Positions 34,330 through 42,370 of a stretch of 64,000 nt of DNA are shown here, piece after piece. The stretch covers positions 52,618 through 116,617 of the forward strand of contig CAZOAZ010000015.1 of NCBI GenBank assembly GCA_964577955.1. Direction: 5' to 3'. The notes under the pieces were generated by a model, which saw nothing but the letters and a program-made list of their open reading frames with translations, searched no databases and was not told where the DNA came from. Made by a program: the position numbers and the translations under genes. Numbering within the stretch: the stretch's first letter is position 1; each line of letters opens with the position of its first letter. Origin of the DNA: CADEEX01 sp964577955. Lineage in GTDB: Bacteria > Acidobacteriota > Vicinamibacteria > Vicinamibacterales > CAVVIG01.

Positions 34330-34350
34330 TCCAAGGACGGAGCCACTGCC

Positions 34351-35523
34351 ATGACCCCGAATCGCTTCTTTACCACCTGCGGCCTGCTGCTCGCCGCGAC
34401 GATCGCCGGAACCGCCGCGACATCCACTGACGGGTGGTCGGATCGCCAGATTGACGAACTGCGCTCGCTGTCGTTGGCCGATCTCGAACCGCTGGCACCG
34501 GACCCGACCAACCGCGTCGCCGACGATCCGCGCGCGGCGGCGCTCGGCCAGCGGTTGTTCTTCGACACCCGGTTCAGCGCCAACGGTCTGGTGGCATGCG
34601 CGACGTGCCATCAAACCGACCGCGGCTTTCAGGATGGAATCGCGCTCGGCCGCGGCGTCGGCGTCACCGCCAAACGGACCATGCCGATCGCCGCCACCGC
34701 CCGATCGCCGTTCCTGTTCTGGGACGGGCGCAAAGACAGCCAATGGGCACAGGCCCTCGGTCCGCTCGAAAGCCCGGTCGAACACGGCGGCACGCGCGCC
34801 CAATACGCACATCTCGTCAACACGCACTACCGGACCGACTACGAGACCGTCTTCGGGCCGCTGCCAGACCTGGGCGAGCCCGACTCGGTCACGCGCGTGT
34901 TCGTCAACATGGGCAAAGCGATCGCGGCGTTCGAGCGGCGCGTCGCGTTCGGCGCGTCACGCTTCGACCACTACGTCGACGCGCTCAACGAACGCCGGCG
35001 CAGCGACGGCATCTTGACGAACGACGAAGTCGCGGGCTTGAGACTCTTCATCGGCAAGGCGCGCTGCACGCAGTGTCACAACGGTCCGTTGTTCACGAAC
35101 AACGAGTTTCACAACACCGGCGTGCCTCGCCGGACCGACCTGCCCACCGACGATGGACGATTGACGGGCGCAGCGGCGGTGCTTCGCGACGAATTCAACT
35201 GCCGGAGCCGCTGGAGCGACGCGCCCGAACGCTGCTCGGAACTGAACTTTCTGGTCACCGGGGACCATGCGCTTCGGAACGCGTACAAGGTGCCGTCGCT
35301 GCGCAATGTCGCCGCGCGTGCACCCTACATGGATGCCGGGCAGTTCGCGACGCTCGCCGAGGTGCTCGATCACTACAACCGCGCCCCGGTTGCCCCGGCG
35401 GGCCATTCGGAGCTGACGCCGCTGCACTTGAAGACGGGTGAACTGCGTCAACTGGAAGCATTTCTGCACACGCTCAGCGGTCCGACACTCGTCCAGGGTC
35501 TGCCACCGCTGAACCCCCAGTGA
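34351..35523 (+). CDS. Di-haem cytochrome c peroxidase / MauG-type protein
   Basis: A 390-residue exported protein with a signal peptide (about 1-23) and two c-type haem sites, CATCH (near residue 85) and CTQCH (near residue 237). The family order RLFFDTRFSANGLVACATCH and FWDGRKDSQWAQA is preserved. Members reduce hydrogen peroxide or act as MauG-like oxidases with a two-haem relay. The second haem domain also has the expected KVPSLRNVAARAPYMDAGQF. It follows the YtkA-like gene by 21 bases and overlaps the next gene. Confidence 0.92.
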   Translation: MTPNRFFTTCGLLLAATIAGTAATSTDGWSDRQIDELRSLSLADLEPLAPDPTNRVADDPRAAALGQRLFFDTRFSANGLVACATCHQTDRGFQDGIALGRGVGVTAKRTMPIAATARSPFLFWDGRKDSQWAQALGPLESPVEHGGTRAQYAHLVNTHYRTDYETVFGPLPDLGEPDSVTRVFVNMGKAIAAFERRVAFGASRFDHYVDALNERRRSDGILTNDEVAGLRLFIGKARCTQCHNGPLFTNNEFHNTGVPRRTDLPTDDGRLTGAAAVLRDEFNCRSRWSDAPERCSELNFLVTGDHALRNAYKVPSLRNVAARAPYMDAGQFATLAEVLDHYNRAPVAPAGHSELTPLHLKTGELRQLEAFLHTLSGPTLVQGLPPLNPQ

Positions 35524-35846
35524 CGCGGACTTTTGACTTCGTGATCGTCGGCGCCCACCGGGCAGCGCAGGCCGCCACCATCGAAGCCACACGGAACGGG
35601 TGGCGCGTGCTGGTCGTGATCCGCTCGGAGCGGACACAGTTCGGCACGAGACTCCGCAGGGCGGTTCAGGCGGCCGGCGCCCCGCAGGGATCGCTCTCCG
35701 TTCTGACCGGCGCCGAAGTCGTCTGCGTGGACGGAGTGCATGGCGTCGAGGCCGTGATCATCCGCCGCATCCGGACGGGCGCCCTGATCGCCGTCAACGC
35801 ATCGGCAATGCTCGACTTCACGCGCAACACACAAGGATTGAGGTGA
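35520..35846 (+). CDS. Short FAD/NAD-binding-like protein (degenerate)
   Basis: A 108-residue protein starting at GTG 35520, overlapping the peroxidase stop by 4 bases. The first 30 residues (FDFVIVGAHRAAQAATIEAT, NGWRVLVV) look like the N-terminal Rossmann unit of thioredoxin-reductase-like flavoproteins. The GxGxxG loop is changed to GAHRAA, and the rest of a flavoenzyme is missing. It is either a fragment kept in frame or a small specialised protein. No function can be assigned. Confidence 0.6.
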   Translation: MTRTFDFVIVGAHRAAQAATIEATRNGWRVLVVIRSERTQFGTRLRRAVQAAGAPQGSLSVLTGAEVVCVDGVHGVEAVIIRRIRTGALIAVNASAMLDFTRNTQGLR

Positions 35847-35850
35847 TGAC

Positions 35851-36258
35851 ATGGAAACCGCTGTTGGTGTTGGTATCGCGCTGGCTCTCGGTCTCGCCCT
35901 CATGGCACGCACGAACGGTCTCGACCGCGATCGTGGCTTCTACTCCGCGGCATTGATCGCCGTCGGCTCGTACTACGTCCTCTTCGCGGCGATGGCCGGC
36001 GCCACGTCCGCGCTGATGATCGAATCGGCAGTGATGGCCGGCTTCGTTCTGGCGGCGGTCATCGGCTTCACCGGGAGCCCATGGCTCCTCGTGACGGGGC
36101 CGGCCGGTCACGGCATCTTCGATCTGTTCCACGGAAGCATCATCGACAACCCCGGGGTGCCGGCCTGGTGGCCGGGCTTCTGCGCTGCGTTCGACGTCGC
36201 CTTCGCCGGATGCCTCGCCTGGACCTCGCGCCGCTCGCCGATCGCGGTGCGCCGATGA
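35851..36258 (+). CDS. Small integral membrane protein, unknown function
   Basis: A 135-residue protein with about four membrane helices (around 4-20, 33-50, 57-73 and 108-125) and a conserved-looking GHGIFDLFHGSIIDNPGVPA with WWPGFC on one side of the membrane. I recognise no function; it resembles uncharacterised membrane proteins of similar size in other bacteria. It starts 4 bases after the preceding stop and overlaps the MDR dehydrogenase by ATGA, so all are translated together. Confidence 0.82.
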   Translation: METAVGVGIALALGLALMARTNGLDRDRGFYSAALIAVGSYYVLFAAMAGATSALMIESAVMAGFVLAAVIGFTGSPWLLVTGPAGHGIFDLFHGSIIDNPGVPAWWPGFCAAFDVAFAGCLAWTSRRSPIAVRR

Positions 36259-37232
36259 AAGCCATTCTTCACACCCGTTACGGTCCGCCCAGCGTTCTTC
36301 AGCTCACGGAGGTCGACAAGCCGTCTCCCAAGGACGACGAGATTCTGGTCGCGATTCGAGCGACCACCGTGTCGACCGCCGATTGCAACATGCGCAACTT
36401 CACCTTCGTGACCAGATCCATGCGGCCGTTGGCCAGGCTCATGTTCGGCATCGTCAGGCCCTGGAAACAGCGGATCCTGGGGACCGAGTTGACTGGAGAG
36501 GTGGAAAGCGTCGGGAAGAACGTCACGCGGTTCAAGCGGGGCGACCGGATTGTGGCCTCGCGCGGAATGGCAAGTGGAGGCCACGCCCAGTACGCCTGCG
36601 TCCCTGAAGACGGAGCGCTGGCGCTCAAGCCGGACTCACTCAGCTGGGAGGCGGCGGTGGCGATTCCGTTCGGAGCGAACACGGCGCTTCATTTCCTCCG
36701 GGACCTCGGGAAGATCCAGGCAGGGCACGAGGTGCTGATCATCGGCGCTTCGGGAAGCATCGGCTCCGCGGCCGTGCAACTGGCCAAACACTTCGGAGCG
36801 ACGGTGACCGGTGTCTGCAGCGCCGCCAACGTCGACCTCGTGAAATCGCTGGGCGCGGACAGCGTCGTCGACTACACCAAGGAAGACTTTGCGAAGAATG
36901 GGAACACCTACGACTTGATCTTCGACATCGTTGGGGCGACGACGTTCGGGCAGTGTCGGCGATCGCTGAAGCCTCACGGCATCTTTCTTCAGAACATCGT
37001 GGGTCTGCCTGACGTCGCTCGCATCCTCTGGACGTCGCTTGCCGGAGGAAAAAGAGTCAAAGGCGGAGTGGCTCTGGAAAGTCCCGCGCGGATGACGCTG
37101 ATCACGGAGCTGGCCGGCGCCGGCACGCTCAAGCCGATCATCGACAGGACGTATCCCCTGGAGCGAATTGCGGAAGCCTTTGAATATGTTGAGCGCGGCC
37201 ACAAGAAAGGAAATGTGGTCATTACGGTTTAG
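36255..37232 (+). CDS. Zinc-independent MDR dehydrogenase (quinone oxidoreductase-like)
   Basis: A 325-residue medium-chain dehydrogenase/reductase. GroES-like N-terminal half (about 1-130) and Rossmann half (about 130-270) with the NAD(P) loop IIGASGSIGSAAVQLAKHFG. The zinc-binding cysteines of alcohol dehydrogenases are not visible, so it fits the NADPH:quinone reductase-like group. The segment DYTKEDF and the end YPLERIAEAFEYVERGHKKG are typical. The ATG at 36255 is fixed by the ATGA overlap. It converges with the debranching enzyme, overlapping by 4 bases at the stops. Confidence 0.9.
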   Translation: MKAILHTRYGPPSVLQLTEVDKPSPKDDEILVAIRATTVSTADCNMRNFTFVTRSMRPLARLMFGIVRPWKQRILGTELTGEVESVGKNVTRFKRGDRIVASRGMASGGHAQYACVPEDGALALKPDSLSWEAAVAIPFGANTALHFLRDLGKIQAGHEVLIIGASGSIGSAAVQLAKHFGATVTGVCSAANVDLVKSLGADSVVDYTKEDFAKNGNTYDLIFDIVGATTFGQCRRSLKPHGIFLQNIVGLPDVARILWTSLAGGKRVKGGVALESPARMTLITELAGAGTLKPIIDRTYPLERIAEAFEYVERGHKKGNVVITV

Positions 37233-39214
37233 CGGCGCGCTGGGGGCTCCGCCAGCACGACGCGATCCAGGCGCAGCAGTTCGCCGACCGACCACGCCTG
37301 AAACGGGCAGCCGCGCGGCGTGAATGGGGCTTCCGCGTCCGCAATCTCGGAAACATGGCCGAGGCCCGCGGACTCCAGGTGTCCCATCAGCGGCGCAAGG
37401 AAGCGTTCGCGGGCTTCCCGGCGGATTTCTGACGTATTCCCGCGAACGCGAATCCAGGCGTCGACGAACGGGCCGATGAGCCACGGCCACACGGTGCCCT
37501 GGTGGTAGACCGCGTCGCGCGCGGCGGAGTCACCTTCATAGTGCGGCGCATATCCCGGTTCGAACCGCGCGAGCGACCGCAGGCCGAGGGGCGTGAGGAG
37601 CTCGCGTTCGACGGCGTCGACGATGAGGCGGGCGCGCTCGCCATCGACGAGCGCGAGCGGCAATCCGCCGACGGCCAGAATCTGATTGGGCCTGAAGGTG
37701 TCGTCGCGAGTCCCAGGCACGTGATCGACATCCACCACGTCGGATAGATGCCCCCACTTCTCCGTCCAGAACCGTTCGTTGAACGATCGTCTTCCCCGTT
37801 CAAGGACGTCGCGCCAGGAGCGGTCAAGTGTGCTGGCAATTGCGAGCGCGTTCAGCCACAGCGCCTGGATTTCGACCGGTTTGCCGATCCGCGGCGTGAT
37901 CTCCCGATCGCCGACGCGCGCATCCATCCAGGTGAGCTGCGTGCCCGGGACTCCAGCCGCGAGCAACCCATCGGCATCGAGCTTGATGCCAAACCGCGTG
38001 CCGCCAGCGTAGCCGCTGACGATTTCGAGAATCGCGACCTCGAGCATGCGCCGTTGGTCCGGCGTCAACACCTTGGCGCGGCCGCGATCGGCGTGAACAA
38101 GTTCCGACGCGGCCACGACAAACCAGAGCGAGGCGTCGACCGCGTTGAACTCTGGCGCTTCGCCGTGGTCCGGAAACCGGTTCGGCAACATGCCCTGCGA
38201 CACGGCTCCCGCCCACTCGAGCAGGATGTCGCGCGCATCCGCCAGCCGACCCGTCGCCACGCAAAGCCCGCGAATGGCGATGAACGTGTCGCGTCCCCAG
38301 TCGGTGAACCACGGATAGCCGGCCACAATGGTCTTTCCGGCCCCGCGGCGAACCAGATAGGCGTCGGCCGCGCGGTCGAGCGCAGTCGGAAACGAAGCGC
38401 GCCGGCGGCGTTCTGCCGCCCGCTTGCATTCGACGAACCTGACAACCTCCTCAGCGCTCTCGTCCGCGGGGGCGGTGTCACGACCAGCGGTCAAAGTCCA
38501 AACCGCTTCGACGCCGGGCGCTGGCAGCTGCCAGGACAGTTCCCCAGGCGATGCCAAATCTTCGATCGCGTCCAATCCGCGTTCCCGCTCGGCGAGGTAG
38601 AGAAACTGTCGGTACCACTCCGGCGCATGACGGTAGCCACCGTTTGTCCCCATGATGATGGCCGGAATGCCGTCGTACGGCCGGAACGTCAGCGTGGCCC
38701 CATGCAATTCAGCGTCGAACCGGAAGCTGCCATTCTCTCGATGCATCGCGTGATAGTCGCGTCCCGACAACAGCGGGCGAACGCGGAGTACGACTTCGTG
38801 CGGACCGTCGACCAGCTTCCAGCTGACCACGACGGTCCCCGTCGCATGAACGGCGACGATCTCGTGGCGGATCCGGGTGCCATCCGGCAGCGCGAACTCC
38901 CATGCCGGCCAGGGCTCGGCGGTAAAGCTCGCGATGTACCTCGCACCGTCTGGGTATTGCACGTCTGGCGCGTACCTCTGTGTCGAGAGGGCAAACGATC
39001 CGGACACCGTGTCGACCCAGGCATCGAAGCCGTTGACCAGGGCCATGCGACCGGTGGGCGGAGTGGTTGCGGAGAGCAGGAGCGCGTGATAGCGCCGCGT
39101 CCGTATGCCGGATGCCGTGCCCGACGCAAACCCGCCCAGGCCGTCGGCCTCGAGCCACTCGGCTGAATCAATCCGGCTGAAGCCGGATCCCACGATGTCA
39201 TCTTCGAATGTCAT
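37229..39214 (-). CDS. Glycogen-debranching-type amylo-alpha-1,6-glucosidase
   Basis: A 661-residue enzyme with a debranching N-terminal domain (about 15-270; EWLEADGLGGFASGTASGIR, RRYHALLL) and a C-terminal alpha/alpha toroid (about 300-650; GYPWFTDWGRDTFIAIRGL, YHQGTVWPWLIGPFVDAW). It should hydrolyse alpha-1,6 branches of glycogen-like glucan. The ATG at 39214 has AGGA 8 bases upstream and shares ATGA with the preceding small gene. Residues 8-15 (VGSGFSRI) are encoded by a palindromic repeat (39170-39193) that sits between the start codon and the conserved domain. Confidence 0.92.
   Translation of the reverse strand: MTFEDDIVGSGFSRIDSAEWLEADGLGGFASGTASGIRTRRYHALLLSATTPPTGRMALVNGFDAWVDTVSGSFALSTQRYAPDVQYPDGARYIASFTAEPWPAWEFALPDGTRIRHEIVAVHATGTVVVSWKLVDGPHEVVLRVRPLLSGRDYHAMHRENGSFRFDAELHGATLTFRPYDGIPAIIMGTNGGYRHAPEWYRQFLYLAERERGLDAIEDLASPGELSWQLPAPGVEAVWTLTAGRDTAPADESAEEVVRFVECKRAAERRRRASFPTALDRAADAYLVRRGAGKTIVAGYPWFTDWGRDTFIAIRGLCVATGRLADARDILLEWAGAVSQGMLPNRFPDHGEAPEFNAVDASLWFVVAASELVHADRGRAKVLTPDQRRMLEVAILEIVSGYAGGTRFGIKLDADGLLAAGVPGTQLTWMDARVGDREITPRIGKPVEIQALWLNALAIASTLDRSWRDVLERGRRSFNERFWTEKWGHLSDVVDVDHVPGTRDDTFRPNQILAVGGLPLALVDGERARLIVDAVERELLTPLGLRSLARFEPGYAPHYEGDSAARDAVYHQGTVWPWLIGPFVDAWIRVRGNTSEIRREARERFLAPLMGHLESAGLGHVSEIADAEAPFTPRGCPFQAWSVGELLRLDRVVLAEPPARR
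39170..39193 (-). repeat. Palindromic repeat, in frame near the start of the debranching enzyme
   Basis: Arms AATCCGGCT / AGCCGGATC with trailing CCAC. Read in the gene's frame it encodes VGSGFSRI at residues 8-15. Confidence 0.88.
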
Positions 39215-39411
39215 ACGGACATCCTGAGATAGGTCCCGGCCGGCGTCCTCGACAGAAAGCCGGTCGCGGCGAGGTCGTCGAGAATGCGCTCGGACTCGCG
39301 ACGATCGAGGGCCCACAGGCGAGCCGCCTGGGCCACTGTCAAGTGCAGGCCGGGCATCTCCATGAATTCGCTGCGGACTCGTGTCAGTGTGGCAGAAGGA
39401 ACAGGCGTCAT
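39211..39411 (-). CDS. Small winged-helix-like protein
   Basis: A 66-residue protein (SEFMEMPGLHLTVAQAARLW, ILDDLAATGFLSRTPAGTYL) whose pattern fits a compact winged helix: LTVAQAARLWALD as the first helices, RILDDLAATGFL as the recognition helix, and SRTPAGTYL as the wing. Similar short proteins occur in many soil bacteria without a known role. Its stop overlaps the debranching enzyme start (ATGA), so it is translationally coupled and may regulate that enzyme. No good ribosome site precedes its ATG. Confidence 0.72.
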   Translation of the reverse strand: MTPVPSATLTRVRSEFMEMPGLHLTVAQAARLWALDRRESERILDDLAATGFLSRTPAGTYLRMSV

Positions 39412-39491
39412 GGCCCGTTCGATGTCGTCGCGAACACGACGTTTCAGTTGGCTGTCGTGAAACCACGGCCGAGATGCGACATCGAACTGCC

Positions 39492-40232
39492 ATGGATCTC
39501 AAGGATAAAGTTGCGGTGATCACGGGCGGCAAGCGGATCGGCCGCATCGTGGCGCGGGAATTGGCCGCACGCGGGATGGACCTCGTCCTGTCCTACCGCG
39601 GCTCGAAAGAAGAGGCCGATCAGACCGTCGCCGATGTCGAGGCCAAAGGGCGCCGGGCGACGACGGTCAGCGGCGATGTCTCGAAGCCGGGCGACTGCAC
39701 GGCCATCATCGACCACGCCGTCAAGACGTTCGGCCGCGTCGACGTGCTGGTCAACATGGCCTCGATCTATCGCTCGAAACCGCTCGGCGACGTGTCGGTG
39801 GACTACTGGGACGCCGACCTCAACGTCAACACTCGCTCCGCCTTCCTCTGCGCGCAGGCCGCCATTCCGCACATGCGCCGCTCGCTCGGCGGGCGCATCG
39901 TCAACTTCGCCGACTGGCTCGCGAGCAGCGGCCGGCCCCGGTACACCGGGTTCACGCCGTACTACGTGGCCAAGGCCGGCGTCATTGCGTTGACGGAGTC
40001 GCTGGCGCTTGAAGTCGCCGCCGACAATATCCTGGTCAACGCCATTGCGCCAGGACCGATCGTCGCGCCGCCGGACATGAGCGCCGCCGAAGCGGAGGAA
40101 GTCGCCAAGGCGACGCCGGTCGGCCACTGGGGCGGCGAAATGGAAATCGCCAAAGCGGTCCTGCTGCTCTGCGAGACCGACTTCATCACCGGCGAAACCA
40201 TTCGCGTCGACGGCGGCCGGCACCTGGCGTAG
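39492..40232 (+). CDS. Short-chain dehydrogenase/reductase (SDR)
   Basis: A 246-residue SDR with the cofactor loop TGGKRIGR, the structural NMAS (in place of NNAG), and a catalytic Tyr-Lys pair in YYVAKAG. The catalytic serine position lies in NFADWLASSG and is less typical. GGK-RIGR and the pteridine-reductase-like layout suggest an NADPH-dependent reductase. The ATG at 39492 begins right at the fold (MDLKDKVAVITGG); an upstream in-frame extension to 39381 has no support. It is divergent from the winged-helix gene. Confidence 0.9.
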   Translation: MDLKDKVAVITGGKRIGRIVARELAARGMDLVLSYRGSKEEADQTVADVEAKGRRATTVSGDVSKPGDCTAIIDHAVKTFGRVDVLVNMASIYRSKPLGDVSVDYWDADLNVNTRSAFLCAQAAIPHMRRSLGGRIVNFADWLASSGRPRYTGFTPYYVAKAGVIALTESLALEVAADNILVNAIAPGPIVAPPDMSAAEAEEVAKATPVGHWGGEMEIAKAVLLLCETDFITGETIRVDGGRHLA

Positions 40233-40235
40233 CAG

Positions 40236-40273
40236 TCGTCAGCCGTCAGTCGTCAGCCGTCAGCCGTCAGCCG
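40236..40273 (+). repeat. Short tandem repeat (heptamer CGTCAGC/T)
   Basis: About five and a half copies of CGTCAGC or CGTCAGT run from just after the SDR stop into the palindromic repeat at 40273. Confidence 0.85.
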
Positions 40274-40325
40274 TGGAATCCGGCTTCAGCCGGATTCGTG
40301 CGGGTCCGGCTGGAGCCGAACGCCA
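40273..40325. repeat. Palindromic repeat pair upstream of second SDR gene
   Basis: Units at 40273-40296 (GTGG plus arms AATCCGGCT / AGCCGGATT) and a diverged unit at 40303-40325 (GGTCCGGCT / AGCCGAACG), between two SDR genes. Confidence 0.85.
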
Positions 40326-40348
40326 GATACTTGAAAAGAGGATTCGAC

Positions 40349-41158
40349 ATGAACACGTCCACCTTGAACGCCCCCGCCACGGCTCAGGCTCAACGACTGC
40401 TTGGACGGAAAGCGCTCGTCACCGGCAGCAGCAAAGGCATCGGCCGCGGCATCGCGCTGCGCCTCGCGCAAGAGGGCGCCGACGTCGTCGTCAACTACAA
40501 CAGCGATCCGCAGGGTGCAGACGAGGCACTCAGGGAGATCGAGGCGTTGGGACGCCGCGGTGCGAGCATCAAAGCGAACCTGGGCTCAGTCGCCGAGGTC
40601 CAGGACCTGGTGATGCGGAGCGCGGACGCGCTCGGCGGTCTCGACATCCTCGTCAACAACGCCGGCATCGAGAAGCATGCCGCGTTCTGGGATGTCACCG
40701 AACGCGACTTTGACGCCGTCATCGACGTCAACCTCAAAGGCGTCTTTTTTGCGACACAGGCGTTCGTGCGGCAGTGTCAGCTCCACGCCACCCACGGCAA
40801 GATCATCAACATCAGCTCGGTGCACGAAGAGCTGGCGTTCCCGAACTTCGCGGCATATTGCGCGAGCAAGGGCGGCGTGCGGATGCTGACGCGCACGCTG
40901 GCGGTCGAGCTCGGGCCACTTGGCATCACGATCAACAGCATCGCCCCCGGAGCGATCGAGACGCCGATCAACACGAAACTCCTCAACGATCCGGTCAAGC
41001 TCCAGTCACTGGTGCGGCAGATCCCGCTCGCCCGTCTCGGAAAGCCCGCCGATGTCGCCGGCCTCGCCGTGTTTCTCGCCTCCTCGGACAGCGACTACGT
41101 CACCGGCACGACGTACATGATCGACGGCGGGCTGACGGTCTTCTATCAGGAACAGTAA
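40349..41158 (+). CDS. SDR, glucose-1-dehydrogenase-like
   Basis: A 269-residue SDR with TGSSKGIGRGIALRL (cofactor loop), NNAGIEKHA, the catalytic Ser in ISSVHEEL and Tyr-Lys in YCASKGG, then APGAIETPIN and the terminal YMIDGGLTVFY. This combination is typical of bacterial glucose 1-dehydrogenase and related sugar or alcohol dehydrogenases. The ATG at 40349 has AAAGAGG upstream at 8 bases; an earlier ATG at 40298 lies inside repeat DNA. Confidence 0.92.
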   Translation: MNTSTLNAPATAQAQRLLGRKALVTGSSKGIGRGIALRLAQEGADVVVNYNSDPQGADEALREIEALGRRGASIKANLGSVAEVQDLVMRSADALGGLDILVNNAGIEKHAAFWDVTERDFDAVIDVNLKGVFFATQAFVRQCQLHATHGKIINISSVHEELAFPNFAAYCASKGGVRMLTRTLAVELGPLGITINSIAPGAIETPINTKLLNDPVKLQSLVRQIPLARLGKPADVAGLAVFLASSDSDYVTGTTYMIDGGLTVFYQEQ

Positions 41159-41170
41159 AAAGCAGTTGGG

Positions 41171-41193
41171 GGCCCCGGCTTTAGCCGGAGCCC
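41171..41193. repeat. Palindromic repeat after the SDR gene
   Basis: Arms GGCCCCGGCT / AGCCGGAGCC around TT, 13 bases after the SDR stop and before the SRPBCC gene. Confidence 0.85.
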
Positions 41194-41254
41194 TTCTCCC
41201 CCGAAGATTCTCGATGGACACACGCGGCGCCATTGGGAACAATGCATCGCCACC

Positions 41255-41692
41255 ATGAGCGTCGATGTCACGACGGAGATAGTCATCGCCCGGCCGCGGG
41301 ACATGGTTGCGGCGTATGCTGCCGACCCCGACCACGCCCCCGATTGGTACGTGAACATCCAGAGTGTGGAGTGGAAGACGCCACGTCCTCTCGCCGTGGG
41401 CTCGCGGGTGGCGTTCGTGGCCCAATTCCTCGGCCGCCGTCTCGCCTATACGTACGAGATCGTCGATTGGATCCCCGGCGAACAGCTGGTGATGCGGACC
41501 GCTGAGGGACCGTTTCCGATGGAAACCAGCTATTCGTGGAAGACAACGCGAGCAGGGACGCACATGACCTTGCGAAACCGCGGAACGCCAACCGGATTCT
41601 CCAAGTGGTTGGCGCCGTTCATGGCCGGCGCGATGCGGCGCGCCAATCGAAAGGATCTGGCGGCACTCAAAGCGGTCCTGGAGTCAGCATGA
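41255..41692 (+). CDS. SRPBCC-superfamily protein
   Basis: A 145-residue protein of the polyketide cyclase/dehydrase-like START fold: VDVTTEIVIARPRDMVAAYA, DPDHAPDWYVNIQSVEW, FLGRRLAYTYEIVDWIPG and a long C-terminal helix (APFMAGAMRRANRKDLAALK). Such proteins bind hydrophobic ligands and often lack a known enzyme role. A repeat starts directly after its stop codon (41693). Confidence 0.9.
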   Translation: MSVDVTTEIVIARPRDMVAAYAADPDHAPDWYVNIQSVEWKTPRPLAVGSRVAFVAQFLGRRLAYTYEIVDWIPGEQLVMRTAEGPFPMETSYSWKTTRAGTHMTLRNRGTPTGFSKWLAPFMAGAMRRANRKDLAALKAVLESA

Positions 41693-41716
41693 AATCCGGC
41701 TAAAGCCGGATTCCAC
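41693..41716. repeat. Palindromic repeat abutting the SRPBCC stop codon
   Basis: Arms AATCCGGCT / AGCCGGATT plus CCAC. The first base of the repeat follows the TGA at 41690-41692 directly. Confidence 0.9.
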
Positions 41717-41773
41717 CATCGGCCCTGCACTACAATGGCCGCTTCTTTCGTAACTACGACGAGGAGCGCAGCC

Positions 41774-42274
41774 ATGACCGCTGATCAAGCGACCGCCGTG
41801 ATGAGGATGTTGACCGGGCTCATCGAATCGGAAGCGCCGGCCACCAGAAAGATCTTCCGCGCGATCACCAATCGGAACTACAAACCGGACCCGAAGTCGC
41901 GCACCGCGTGGGAAATTGCCACGCACGCGGCGATGGCCGATATCTGGTTTGCCGATTCAATCCTGAACGGGGCGTTCGCCTGGTCGGGCGAGCCGCAGGT
42001 CCCGGCGGAAATGACTGACCCGGCGGCGGTCGCGCATTGGCACGAGACGCACCTGGCCGACCGCCTGGCAAAGCTGCGCGCGATGTCGCCGGACCATCTC
42101 CTGCGCCCGGTGGACTTCTTCGGAAACAAAGCGCCGGCGGTCACCTGGCTGGGGATGATGAACAACCACGCCGTGCACCATCGCGGTCAGCTGGCCGCGT
42201 ATCTGCGCGCGATGGGATCGAAGGTGCCGGCGATCTACGGCATGAGCGCGGACGAACCGATGCCGGGGATGTAG
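41774..42274 (+). CDS. DinB-family protein
   Basis: A 166-residue four-helix-bundle protein. Putative metal ligands are a histidine in IATHAAMAD and the HH pair in NNHAVHHRGQLAAYL. DinB-type proteins include bacillithiol and mycothiol-dependent enzymes, but most are uncharacterised. GAGGAG 7 bases upstream fixes the ATG at 41774. It converges with the gluconolactonase-like gene across two repeats. Confidence 0.9.
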   Translation: MTADQATAVMRMLTGLIESEAPATRKIFRAITNRNYKPDPKSRTAWEIATHAAMADIWFADSILNGAFAWSGEPQVPAEMTDPAAVAHWHETHLADRLAKLRAMSPDHLLRPVDFFGNKAPAVTWLGMMNNHAVHHRGQLAAYLRAMGSKVPAIYGMSADEPMPGM

Positions 42275-42290
42275 GCGGAAACAAGATGTG

Positions 42291-42343
42291 GGCTCCGGCG
42301 GAAGCCGGAGCCCACCCCGAATCCGGCTAAAGCCGGATTCCAC
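42291..42343. repeat. Palindromic repeat pair between convergent genes
   Basis: Units at 42291-42315 (arms GGCTCCGGC / GCCGGAGCC plus CAC) and 42320-42343 (AATCCGGCT / AGCCGGATT plus CCAC) in the gap between two convergent genes, where they may also act as transcript ends. Confidence 0.88.
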
Positions 42344-42370
42344 GACGGTCACTTCTGCGACACACGACCG

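Noticed and set aside
39215..39547. N-terminal extension of the debranching enzyme to 39547
   Set aside because: The added ~110 residues are arginine-rich and unlike the family, overlap the small winged-helix gene, and the ATG at 39214 has a ribosome site and ATGA coupling.
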